DNA of 64,000 bases from Arabidopsis thaliana (taxonomy: Eukaryota > Streptophyta > Magnoliopsida > Brassicales > Brassicaceae), in the NCBI RefSeq assembly GCF_000001735.4, contig NC_003070.9, forward strand, positions 12,828,001 through 12,892,000, given 5' to 3'. Of this stretch, positions 35,338-47,876 are shown in pieces; position 1 is the first letter of the stretch, and the number at the start of each line of letters is the position of its first letter. Both the position numbers and the translations under genes were made by a program. Under the pieces are notes generated by a model. That model had not been told where the DNA came from. It worked only from the letters and a program-made list of their open reading frames with translations, and made no database searches.

Positions 35338-35610
35338 CGATGTCGGATCTTTTACCACCATCTATGAGGGAGCTATTTCATGACATAATTAAATTACAAA
35401 AACCTCTTATGTCCGGTTGCCTTTGAAGAACTAAATCACAAGGCTTTTAGTAAGTATATATCCTCTTCTTTGAACTAGTCTATGCTGGATCTTTGTTTTG
35501 TTAATATCATCTTTTGCACTGTAACTTATTAAACTTTCAGACTTCTCAATCCACGAAATTTTTGATGCGGAGGAGCCAATGCCGGTTCAATGTTTTGCGA
35601 GACCGTAAGC
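35338..35610 (+). pseudogene. Short gene-like fragment, unidentified
   Basis: An ATG at 35341 opens MSDLLPPSMRELFHDIIKLQ, soon followed by stops. After a GTAAGT donor and an intron-like stretch, FSIHEIFDAEEPMPVQCFAR is readable. The pieces look like protein but no family is recognised. Confidence 0.2.
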
Positions 35611-35816
35611 AAGATTAAATTTTTTTCCCCCTTTTAAATGCTACTTAAATCCATACTGAAAACAATTTTTTTTTGAACTTCAAAAGAACAATCAGAAGTT
35701 TAGACATATAAAAAAACATAAAGAATCAAAACTAAACCAAAACATAAACCAAGAGATAGAAGAGAGAATACATAAGTGTCGACCACAAGCTAATCAACAC
35801 TTGAATAAATTTCTAC

Positions 35817-38238
35817 TTAGTAAATATGATCCTTCTTGAATTTTTGTCCTGCAAAATCATCCATCACAGTCGCATAGTTGATATTTTCAAGCATTGCTCT
35901 CTCAATTGATAATATAGCTAACCCATTCAATCTATCTTATGACATTTTAGACCGCAAATAATTCTTGATCAACTTCAGCTTAGAAAAACTTCTTTCGACG
36001 GAAACAACTGACACTGGAATGGTCAATAATATCCCATAAGAAATCCATGTGTTTGGATAACAACCCCCCATTCTTTTCAAAAAATCAAGCACTTCAATAG
36101 GTTTCTTAACTTCATTTGGTAATACTTCTCGTAGAACTTTTATTTCCATAAACAAATCTAGCCATCTATATCAGAATGCTCACCATGCTTGAGGGATGAT
36201 TCAAGGTGCACACAAGATGCCATTAAACTTTCATCACTTGCAGATGTCAATTTCTTTAAATCAAACAGAAATCCAAAAGTTTGTTCGTACCTTTGGAATT
36301 GCTCAAATCTTGACTAAAGAGAAACTAGAGCTTGATCTATGAGTGTGAAGAAGTAATTAATTCTGAAATCCTCCTCTGGTGACAAGTCCATATTCTCATC
36401 TCCTTTTTCTGAAACTTCATCAAAATGCTTCTTTCTTCGAATGGTCCTCTTCTTCTTTACAAGAAATTCAGCTTCTATATCCATATCCTCTGCAAGTCAT
36501 ACAACCTCAAACTTTCAATCTCAAATCTTGTCTCTCTATATTTTTGAAGATATGAAACGAGTCCTTTTAGTTCGATAATAGCAACATCAATATCAATGTC
36601 AGCCGATTGTAAAGTCTTGCTCACTCGGTTGACAACAGCTAGAAGATCATACCAAAGAATCATACCAAAAAGAATCTCAAACACTCCAATACCATGTGTT
36701 TCACTCTCTGCAAGGCATTCACATCACTTCGTGTTTTTGGATCGTCGGTCTTTTCTGCCAAATAAAGTAAAGCATCTCTGATTTCAAGAGTTTGAAAACG
36801 TATGGCTTTGACACCTTCGAGATGACTCTCTCAACAAATTTGAGATGAAGATTTAAGTGTTGGACCTTTTACCATCTCTTTAAATATATCCCACCTGTTT
36901 GTTGAAGATACAAACAAACAGTATACTCGCTGTAAACTCCCAAAAAAAGACATTGCCTTTGTCGAAGAAGATGTTATATCGCAAAGCACAAGGTTGAGGC
37001 TATGAAAACCACATGGTGTGTAGAATGCTCTTGGATTAATTTCCAACAATCTTCTTTGTACTCCTTTGTTTTTTCCTTTCATATTAGATTCGTTGTCATA
37101 ACCTTGTCCTCTCACATCATCAATCTCTAACTCCATATCAACTAATGCTTCTTTAATCTTAGAGAATAACCCTTCACTTGATTTATCTTTCACTTCCAAA
37201 AATGTCAAATAAAACTCTTCAACCTTCGTTAACGTTGAAGAAATATTCACACATCGAATGATCATAGTCATCTGTTCTTTATGACTAATATCCGGAGTAC
37301 AATCAAGAATTATGGAACAGTACTTTGAAGCATGTATTGTCTTCATGATCATAAGTCTAATCTCACCGGTCAAGATACCTATTAGCTCATTTTGAATCTT
37401 GTGACTTAAATAATGAGAATATATCTCAGCTGCACCAATTCTTCTGATATGCTCTCTCATTACGACATCAAATTCTGCAATCATTTCAATAAAACTCAAA
37501 AAATTCCCATTTCTGTCTTGGCCAACCTTTTCATTTTTTCCACGAAATGCTAAATTATTTTTAGCGTGAGTTTTCACCAATGCAATGATCCTTAGGAGTA
37601 CTTCCCTCCAATGAATATTATCTTTGTTTATTGCTTCTTGGGCATGCTTATCAATCGTTTTATTTTTCTGTAGTCTAGACTCTAACTCAGCTCGACGAGT
37701 CATACAAGTAATGTGATCATGGCTGCCTTTGTGTTCTTTGAGTCGCTTTGAAAGATTTCTCCAATCATTGTACCCGCTAGTTGCCAAGTAACCACCTTTT
37801 TTGTCATGTCTCAACAACTTACAACAAAAACAAAAGACTTTAATCTAATGCTTTTGAGTAAATCAACCATCTTCTATCTTGTTTCTCCCCATTCCTCATT
37901 TCTCTTATGTAAAATGTTTGAGAAAAATGCCTACCAATACTATCTTTACGAAACCGGTAATTAGTTGATAACCTTGTCGCTAGACCCTTTTCAACTAATA
38001 AATCTCTGAATCTCATATTCATGTCATCCCAATTTACTGGATCGGAAATATTGGAAGGAAGTTCTTCTTTCTGCCCACTTTTCTTCTCTTCATGAACAAC
38101 TTCATCTTGATCTTTGTTATCAAACTCATTCTCATCCACTTCATTCGTCATCCAAACTGTCCACATTATTGTTGTTATCAAGCATCTGCTTGGAGGAGCC
38201 AATGTAGGCATGTGCTCTCTCTTCTTGTTATCAAGCAT
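35817..38238 (-). pseudogene. hAT transposase-like gene (TTF zinc finger, DUF4371, dimerisation domain), broken
   Basis: Order of domains on the minus strand: TTF-type zinc-finger region (DPVNWDDMNMRFRDLLVEKG, then GEKQDRRWLIYSKALD, KVFCFCCKLLRHD, RLKEHKGSHDH), DUF4371/RNase H-like core (CSIILDCTPDISHKEQMTM, VRGQGYDNESNMKGKNKGVQ, ALVDMELEIDD), and the C-terminal hAT dimerisation motif (VVSVERSFSKLKLIKNYLRS). Breaks: an extra T at about 37840 shifts frame; TGA at 36831-36833; frameshift near 36712; TAG near 36313; a one-base loss near 36165; TAA at 35937-35939. Thaliana annotation calls such genes 'general transcription factor 2-related zinc finger'. No terminal inverted repeats were identified. 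Several nonsense sites look like C-to-T changes. Confidence 0.85.
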
Positions 38239-38777
38239 CTGCTTGTGATATTTTTGTACAATTAAGCTAACATAACTTTAACAAAAAAAATCTGTAATAA
38301 TAAGTTTATATGTACAATCTAATTCCAACAAATCAAATACTAAACTAAATATCATTGATCAACTAATTTTTTTATTTCCTAAGAACATATCTCTTTAAAA
38401 GAATTGTTTGAAGTTTCTTCCATTAGAATAAGTCTTGTGAAAATTTTATTTATTACATCATTAAGTAAAACTTCTTTTAAATTAATAGGTTAAACAGTCT
38501 ATATATATTTAGTTTTTTTTTTTGAAAAATAAAATAAATTGCATAAAATAAATTGGCACTAATTTTAAAATAAAACGTTCTAAAGATATTTTTTATACAA
38601 TATATAATAATTAATAACCTAACAATTTCTTTCTTTTTTAACAAAACAATTTCAAAATTCAACTTAAAAAAAAAATTGCTCAATCAACAGAAATTACAAA
38701 ATGCCAATATGGACGTAAAAGGTCCATTAAGGAATCAAAATACAACAAAGTAACTTTTTCCACATAAAAATAAACTA
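38239..38777. other. AT-rich spacer, nothing recognised
   Basis: Low-complexity A/T runs. The minus-strand frame near 38477-38683 is compositional. Confidence 0.4.
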
Positions 38778-39035
38778 AGGGCATCTCCAACGCACAGATA
38801 CAGTATGAGTTTCTCAATTCTATTTTTTTAATCAGTTAATAATAAATATATTATTTATTTAAATTTTATATTATAAAGACAAAATCTGACCAATCATAAA
38901 TAACAAGGGGTTGAGTTGGGTTTCTCATAGTTTCTCATATGAGAAACGTTTCTCTTTCTTTCTCCACCTTTTTCATTACTTTTTATTTTTTTAATCTCCA
39001 GATACTCATTAAAAAACTGCTGTTGGAGATGACCT
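38778..39035. mobile_element. MITE immediately upstream of GRF4
   Basis: Ends AGGGCATCTCCAACGCACAG and, reversed, AGGTCATCTCCAACAGCAG form ~18-bp terminal inverted repeats. The 258-bp interior is AT-rich. An internal palindrome-like GTTTCTCATAGTTTCTCATATGAGAAAC is split across its right half. The right end is 228 bp before the GRF4 ATG, so the element sits in or next to the core promoter. Confidence 0.7.
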
Positions 39036-39263
39036 AAAAACCGACCCAAAAAGTATCAGAAAATTCCCGTGTACAAAATTTAATCCAACGGTCCTCCTTC
39101 CATCTCCTTTCGCAATCGTCGCTCCCCACTCAAACAAAAACCAAAAAAAACAAAACTATCTTTTAAACCCCAACAAAAAAAAAATTGAAATTCGAAAACA
39201 GAACAAAAAAAAAAATCTCTCTCAATCTCTCTCAGATCTGAATCCATCCATCACCGATCTCTA

Positions 39264-40514
<1,251 letters not shown>

Positions 40515-40737
40515 GTTTGTGGTTTCTTTTTTCAGTATTCTTAAGTTATGCAATTATAATTATGTTTCTGCTTGGTGTTTATTTTCTAATCTTTCCTTTG
40601 CTATCCCCGAAGCTTCTAAGGCCGTCTAATTCTTGTCCTTTGTTTGCTTTTCTCAATCGTGGATGCTACTGGATTTCTGTTTTGTTTTACTTCTTCTCTT
40701 GATTGATTGCATTTCCCGGCTTATGCCTTGTACTTGA

Positions 40738-41030
40738 AACTCAGTTTTCTCTCTTATTAATGATTTGCCATTCACCTGGTTATGCGTTTTTGTATACATG
40801 TGACTGCGTTTGCAATTGTGTTTTCTGAGTTTGCTTAGGTTATGCACACACAATTTACGCTGTTTGAGAATGAGCGCTTGCTAATACTGATACAGATTAT
40901 TACAGGAAACACTGACCTCAAAATTTGCGTGAATTTCGATGAGATTTGCGTAGGAATAACAAGTGTTGGGCATATAGGTTTGAATCAAATGGGACTTACC
41001 AAAGTTTGTATCAACCTCGTTCACCAGTTA
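40738..41030 (+). repeat. GRF4 3'-flank segment, copy 1 of a duplication
   Basis: AAACTCAGTTTTCTCTCTTA begins the copy at 40738 and, for copy 2, at 44557 (offset about 3.82 kb). Both continue through GCTGTTTGAGAATG and GAATAACAAGTGTT(G/A)GGCATATA with small indels. It is noncoding and marks the left part of the duplicated unit. Confidence 0.8.
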
Positions 41031-41129
41031 TTGTTTTGCAGACCTCAACCAAAAGTTAACATGAACGAGGTCAATACCTCTCAAAAGCTGATTAATTGAT
41101 AGCATCACTCATAGTAAGGTAGAGATTAA

Positions 41130-41500
41130 TGTTCAAGAAAACGTTAGGCGTTAATTGGGCGGTAACCCAATGCAACGCTTCATCGGGTCTAAACAGTTTT
41201 AGGCGGTTAAAGCGTTTATAGTATAAAATATTATAAATATGTTATTATATGTAAAAGTTATTTAAAACATAAATTAAAAAATAAAAATCTTAAATTTACA
41301 AAACAAAAAATAGATAAAACGTACATTAATTCATATCAAACAACATTTGAACATTAAACTATATATATGAAGACAAAATTTAACAAATTTGAATTTGAGT
41401 AATTAAAATTTGGAAAAAAATATTAAAACGAAGCATATATAATCTTAGGCGGTCGAAACTGTCGTTTAGGCGTCATGTGAAAACCTAACATTCGATCTCT
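41130..41500. mobile_element. Possible MITE with TTAGGCG(G) words at both ends
   Basis: GTTAGGCGTTAATTGGGCGG near the left and TTAGGCGGTCG ... TTAGGCGTCATG near the right flank an AT-rich interior. Terminal symmetry is poor, so the call is tentative. Confidence 0.3.
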
Positions 41501-42044
41501 ACGTTTTCACGTCCGCGGGTTACTCTAGAATAATTTGAAATGAGTTTATAGATCCATGTAGAACCCAAATAAGTTTGTGATCTTCCTAAATGAATGGCAC
41601 ATGAAAATATGCCAGACAACAATTTTTTTGACAGAAGATCTTAAGCTCATAAGATGTAAACTTCAACGAGCCATCTCAAGTAACCATAGATAGCTGTCAT
41701 GGATTGAACATTAATGTAAATTATTTATTTGCAATAACATTTTTAATATCAAATTTTTATGATTGTGTCCCTAATTTGAATACCGTCTAGATCCGCCAAT
41801 AAGCAAGACTTGGTAAGGTTGACTTGAAGAAATTTTACGAGATTTCTTTCCACTATTATTCTTTACATTCTTGTTATAATGGTTTTTCTACCTTTTTTTA
41901 GTTTACTTGTGATTTTTGACAAATAAAGCTGTTACTTTGGCTAAAGATTCCATTGATTAGTTGTTTTTTTTTTACTTTCCTTGTTCCTTTTTTTTTGAAT
42001 TCAAAATTTTATCTCAAAACAAATCCTATATATATATATTAATA

Positions 42045-42569
42045 ATAGGAGAAAATGTCATTTAAATCATCAATTATCTTTGACAAAAAAAATGATCAAT
42101 TATCAATTTTTGTTAATTTAAAGCATAGTCTACGTACCTCATAATTAAAATGCTCAATTTTTTGTTGACTTTTAATTTAATCGCAAATTTTTGTTGACAA
42201 AGCCAATTGAGCCACATCGTAAACTAGCTAAACGGAACAATTAGATGTTGTTATGTGTCTGTTAATGAGTCTATTAATTAGCTAAACAACGGTGTTTTCA
42301 ATCATAAGAAAACTCCTAGATCGATTAATCGAGGAGAGTTTCTTTTAGTAAAAACGGCGTTGTTTAGATGAAAACAACTTCGTTTAGCTATTTAACATAC
42401 ACATAACAGTGTCTGATTGCTCCGTCTAGTTAGTTAATGATGCGTTTTAATTGGCTTTATCAACAAAAATATTTGTAACTAGATTGAAAGTCAACAAAAA
42501 AAAGAGAGCATTTTATTCACTAAGTACTCATACTTTAAATCAACAAAAATGTAAATGACATATTCCTAT
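42045..42569. mobile_element. Foldback element: ~525-bp imperfect palindrome
   Basis: Left ATAGGAGAAAATGTCATTTA pairs with the reverse complement of the right end (ATAGGAATATGTCATTTA). Pairing continues inward through AAAATGCTC, TTTGTTGACTTT, AAGCCAATT, CTAACTAGACGG/CTAGCTAAACGG and AGCTAAACAACG to a centre near 42313 (GATCGATTAATCG). Arms are about 250 bp. TLC copy B has the matching flanks without the element, so it is a discrete insertion. Confidence 0.8.
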
Positions 42570-42737
42570 AAAAATATATATCCGTTTGGAATGCTCACTA
42601 ACCAATAACCTCTATCAGACAAAATTTTATAGATTTTCATATCGTTTATTTTCTTTTAGATTAAGTCGACATTTTGGATTCCTTACATATAATTTACATA
42701 TAGAAAAGCACATGAGTCATAATATTTGGAATTTCAA

Positions 42738-44139
42738 CTACGTCGATTTTTTGGTGGACATTGATCGTTTAATAAATTTGTATCTCATCATTTTGAGTAA
42801 TTTATAGAACGCGCTCACAAGTTGTAATCCCAACCCCATTACCTAAGAAAATAAGAACACAAAAAAACGCACATGAAATGTTATATCTCAACTGAAATTT
42901 GTGATCATGAAAAATATTTTAGCATCTTTTCCTAAACAAAATCTTCTTTTCAGTTTTGAAAGTTTCACATTTTTATAAAACTATGAACAATTGATGAAAC
43001 AATAATAAGTATAGCCTAGAACGAAATGTAAATCATATTCATCTATTAAGATACTGTATACCTTGATGAGGATGGGATTATCAGCTGGTATTGTTACGTA
43101 AACTAGGTAAGGTCCACCCACCATTCGGGCCACCGAGAAAATTGTTGCAAAAAACACCTCCACAAAATAATGATTATTATTACGTAATTCTCCCGCCATA
43201 ATATTATAAATTTATTTTAGTTAACATCTCTAGATTTAGAAACAATAATATCGATTTCGTAGCCATAATGTAGAGTGTTTTTACAAAACTTGCAAGATTT
43301 GACAATAGTTAACGTGTTGGTTTTGTATATTTATTCCTAGAAATGATAGCTAGCTAACTCATTAAGAACTTATCTCTAACAATCTTAATAATTAACATCT
43401 CTTGATTTTAGATTATCTCAAGTTAAAATGTTAATAACAATTTTCTTCTAAGCATTACTAAATAATTACTAATTATAATTCATATAAGAAAAGTATGTAT
43501 GTATGTAAATACTCACATCGGCTGCAAGATTTAGGTCGGTGTCTCTACAACCAATCTCTTTAAGAATCTCCCTGAGGTGAAGAAACGGACTTGAGATCTC
43601 TGTTATCCATATTGCTGCCACCATCTCGGATCCACACTTTAAATCCACCATATATTCACAACAAAAAATAAGTTTATTTAGTTACTTAAGATCCAACTTT
43701 TCATAGTACATAATCTACAAGACTACAAGTTACCATTAAAAACGAAATAAAAGAGGGGGAAAATATGTACCTTTTGGTAGAAAAGTCCAGCTACAAAACC
43801 AAGAATGCAAACAGAATGATGAACCGCATTATCAATGCTAAGGACTTGATCAAAGTGGCTACAAATGAGATCGTAGATCATGTACGACAATGAAAACGCC
43901 AACGTTTCCATCTGCCGGAGAGACGATGTAGAAGCAATGGGACAAACAGGACAAGACCAATCTTGAATCGAGAGAGTTGCTAAAGTGACAGCGATTGTTG
44001 CGTGAAGCGTTGAGACTATACGGGTGCTGAAGTCGAACGAGTAGCTTGAGAAGATTCGTCTTACAAGGATGAAAATGAGACCCCATGAGATTATTCTTAT
44101 TGTTGTTATGCTTATTATTCTTATGTATTCTTCCTCCAT
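42738..44139 (-). CDS. TRAM/LAG1/CLN8 (TLC) domain membrane protein, copy A
   Basis: Four phase-0 exons (44139-43771, 43636-43517, 43157-43062, 42842-42738) give 229 residues. Hydrophobic spans are seen near residues 8-25 (IISWGLIFILVRRIF region), 40-57, ~80-92 and 105-120. TLC hallmarks: HHSVCILGFVAGLFYQK (~107-123), EMVAAIWITEISSPFLHLRE (~126-145), MVGGPYLVYVTIPADNP. TLC proteins are ER or plastid membrane proteins linked to lipid sensing and ceramide chemistry. The CerS-type HH-DD Lag1 motif is not evident, so lipid handling other than ceramide synthesis is more likely. In the last exon copy A reads SAFYKLLKMM, two residues shorter than copy B. It keeps an open frame and normal splice sites. 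Confidence 0.85.
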
Positions 44140-44399
44140 TGATCTCCTTCTCGTCTTATATTTTTGGTTCTGACTTCAGAGAGACACAACTTTGTTATCT
44201 AAGGTCTTTTTAATGCTCAAACCATAAAAAAGAAGATGATGTTTATATGCTTTTGGTCTTTGGTTTGGTCTTTAGGCGTTATTAATAGACCGAGATTGTG
44301 AGTTTGCCATGTGAAAAAAAAAAAAAAAAAAATCTTAAACGTACAATTTTAGTTTTAGGGTTTTGTTAGTGAGAATCTCGGAGACACGATCTCTTACTT

Positions 44400-44484
44400 A
44401 GGGCTTGATTGGAACCGCAAACACCCTTTTCCTTAAACTCCCGTAACCGCAACCGCATCCGCTGCGTTTAAACCAGTCAGGCCC
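44400..44484. mobile_element. 85-bp mini-MITE
   Basis: AGGGCTTGATTGG and, reversed, AGGGCCTGACTGG bound a GC-richer centre with CCGCAACCGCATCCGC. It lies just upstream of TLC copy A and is absent from copy B. Confidence 0.5.
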
Positions 44485-44556
44485 TCGATCAATATTCTTT
44501 ATATCTCTTATAATTCAATGTTAATTAGCTTAATTGGTTAGCGTAATATTAAAAGT

Positions 44557-44805
44557 AAACTCAGTTTTCTCTCTTATTAATGATTTGCCATGCATCTGGT
44601 TATGCTTTTTGTACACATGTTAAGGTTACACAGTTTGCGCTGTTTGAGAATGGATACTGATTCAGATAACAAGAAACACCGAATCGATTATATATTTGTG
44701 TAATGCTGTGAATTGGATGAGGTCTGCATAAGAATAACAAGTGTTAGGCATATATGTTTGAATCAAATAGGATTTAGAAAAGTTTGTTTCAACCTAGTTT
44801 GATGG
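44557..44805 (+). repeat. GRF4 3'-flank segment, copy 2
   Basis: Diverged second copy of 40738-41030. It shows that the unit duplicated together with the TLC gene began in the GRF4 3' region. Confidence 0.75.
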
Positions 44806-44819
44806 ATCCATTATTATGA

Positions 44820-47590
44820 TATTAGCTAAAGCCCACGTATATAAGCGAGTATAGATATAAATATAAAATTTCATCATTGTAATTTAAATTCGAATAATAA
44901 ATAGTAATGCACACACTTTTCCTAATGTTTAGTTTAGTAATTTTTGTTTTAAAAAAATTTTAATCTTACCCATTCTATTTCATATACATTTTAACTATCT
45001 AATTCATTTTGTCCAAAAAAAAGAAAAAAACTATCTAATTCATCAAAATAACCTAAATTTTAATTCTACATACTCCATCTTAGTGATAATATTTGAATTT
45101 TACTCCACCTTTTTGTATATTTAATTTTTTTTTACACCAAATTTCAATCTTACATTTAGTTTGTAATATAGTTTAGCTATCTATTTCATCATAATAATTT
45201 GGATTTAATTTTACACTTCATCTTGATAGATAAGTGCTAACGACTTAATATAAAATAAATATGTATAACATATTTGACATCTTAGTTAATATTAAAAGTA
45301 CCAAAATATAATTAATAAAAAATAGAAATTTACAAACAAATATTTGGAAAACTGAAATTGTTTAAAGTATAGTTTTTTTATATGGGGCAATCTCTTAGGT
45401 TAGTTTTACCTCATTCTAAACTAATTATATATGACTTAAAATTAATAAATAAAACATATTAAAAATATGAATATTCTCATTATGTAATCAATAGTTCAAT
45501 CCTATAAGCCATATTTCTCAAAATAAAATTGTGTTTTCACATGCGTTAAAAATCTTAGTAAAGAACAGAAGTATAACCATACTAATATTCTCATCAAGTA
45601 CTCAAAAAAACTCTTCTAAGCTCATTATATAAAATAAACTAGATAAGGCCCGCCTAAATAGGCAGGTGTAAGATGTAACTGTAATTTTTTATCGATAATA
45701 TTTAAATTTTGAATAGTAAAATAATAATCTATACATTGTTCTTAATATATAATTTTGAATAGTAAAATAGTAGTCTTATGCATTTTATTTTATTATACCC
45801 ATTCAATCTTATTGATGATATTTGAAGTCTAAATAGTAACCTACACACTTTTTCTTTATTATAATTTAGTATTTAGAAGAAAAGAATAAATTTTTATCTT
45901 ACATATTCAATTTTGTAATACAATTTAACTATCTATTTTATAAAAAACTCGATTTTAATTCTACACACTTCATCTTACTTGATAATGATTTCATGTCAAA
46001 ATAATATATATATGAGATCAAATCTATATCTTAGTTAATATTAAAAATTATTAACAATTAACAAAACATAATTAATAATAATAAAAAAATTGTTAATACC
46101 ATACACATTAAAAATTTGACCAATAACATATATAAATATTTTTGGTTAATTTTCCTTTTGGTTAAGAAAAATAAAATGTAATATATTTTAGATATAGACA
46201 TATGAATTAGTATATGTTAATAATGATTTACTTTTTAGTTTTCTATTTCTTTAAGAAGAAAAAAGTTAATTATTTTCTTACACGTGTCAACATCTGATCG
46301 ATAGACTTGACACATGGCATAATCCTATGAGTTAATAATTTTCAAAACCATACTTTATATAATAAGATATGTATATCATATTTTATATCTAATAAATATT
46401 AAATGTAATCAACAAATAAACAAATAATTAGTAAAAATAGAAATTTACACAAAAATATTTTGGAAAACAGACATTTTTTAAAGTATAGTTTTCTATATGG
46501 CGTTATCTCGACATTAATGTAAATTTTCATCGATAGTATTTGAATTTAGAATAGTAAAATAGTTATATATATATATTTCTTGATATTTAATTTAATAATT
46601 TTTGTTTTTATTTTTTTTGTATTCTTATGCATTCAATTTTATTATAATTTTAATTCTACACATTCAATTTTAATAATGATATTTGATTTCTAAATAGTAA
46701 TTAACACACTTTTCTATATTTAATTTTGGTATTTAGGAAAAAAAAAGTTCTATCTTAAACATTCAATTTTGCAATACAGTTTAACTATATATTTCATCAT
46801 AATAATTCTATTTTAATTCGACACACTTCATCTTAAGTGATAACAATTTCATATCAAATAAATATTTATATCAGATCAAATCTATGCGGCGTAATCTCGT
46901 AAATTAATTTTACCTCATGCAAACTAATTCTAAATGAGTTAAAATTAAAAATAAAATATTAACTTCGCATTAAGTAATTGAAAGTAAAATCCTATAAGCT
47001 ATTTTCCCAAAAATTATGTTTTCACTTATGAATACATGCGTTAAAATGTTTAAAATAAAACATAAGTATAAGTTTGTATTAACACATCCAAGGATGCAAG
47101 ACTCTCAATCACGTGTACATTAAAATTCTTTGAATATAACATAAATATTCAAAACTTTATTCTTATAATCTCATTAATTTTTTTTTTGTGTTTTAATTTA
47201 AAGAATGAAACACTATATTACAATGATAAATACTATTTTATCCAATTAAATTAATGTTAAATTAAATTATACTGTTATTTTAAATTTCAATGGCTTTTTG
47301 TTTAATTAGTATTATTTTCCTTACTAAATGATTTTTAAGAAAATTAATACATGCTAAATTTAAGTTACAAATAACAGATGTAAAAACAAATTTGTTAATT
47401 CTACTTTTGCTTAAAACAAAAATAGATATAGATATATAAATTAGTATATGTAAATTGTTTTTTTAGTGTTATATTCTTTAAGAAAAAAGAAGTTAATCTA
47501 TTTATGTCAACATCTGATCGATAGACTTGACACATGGCACAATCTTATGAGTTACTCATTTTCAAAATCGTACTTTTTATAATAAGATTT
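44820..47590 (-). mobile_element. Cluster of related nonautonomous Helitrons
   Basis: AT-rich sequence with internally repeated words: ACACTTCATCTTA..TGATAA (about 45200, 45965, 46830), ATTTGAATTTAGAATAGTAAAATAG-type stretches, and two right ends reading CATCTGATCGATAGACTTGA ... ATAATAAGA (46367 and 47587). On the minus strand those are 5'-TC starts. One complete member is listed separately. No ORF of any length. Confidence 0.55.
45639..46367 (-). mobile_element. Nonautonomous Helitron, 729 bp
   Basis: The minus-strand 5' end is TCTTATTATATAAAGTATGG at 46367. The 3' end is a hairpin (ACCTGCCTATTTAGGCGGGC) followed by CTTAT and CTAG at 45639. Host A and T flank it. Noncoding. Confidence 0.6.
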
Positions 47591-47876
47591 GAGAAAGAAA
47601 AACAAATAAATTAGATAATAAGATAAAAATATGATTGAAATTAATTAGATAATATTTGATAGATATCTTATAAAAATAGCTGCATGGAGTATAAAGAAAA
47701 TCTAAAATGTTGTAAATTATTTACTTGCAGTAATATTTTAGTATCGATTTTTATGATTATGTCCCTAATTTAAATACCTTCTAGATCCGCCAATAACCAT
47801 GAACTGGTAAGGTTGACTAAATAAATTTTACGGGATTTCTTTCCACTATTATTGTTTACTTTCTTCTTATAACGGA

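Noticed and set aside
43859-44086. 75-codon minus-strand frame, repeated at 50364-50591
   Set aside because: It is an alternative frame inside exon 1 of the TLC genes and is duplicated only because the exon is.
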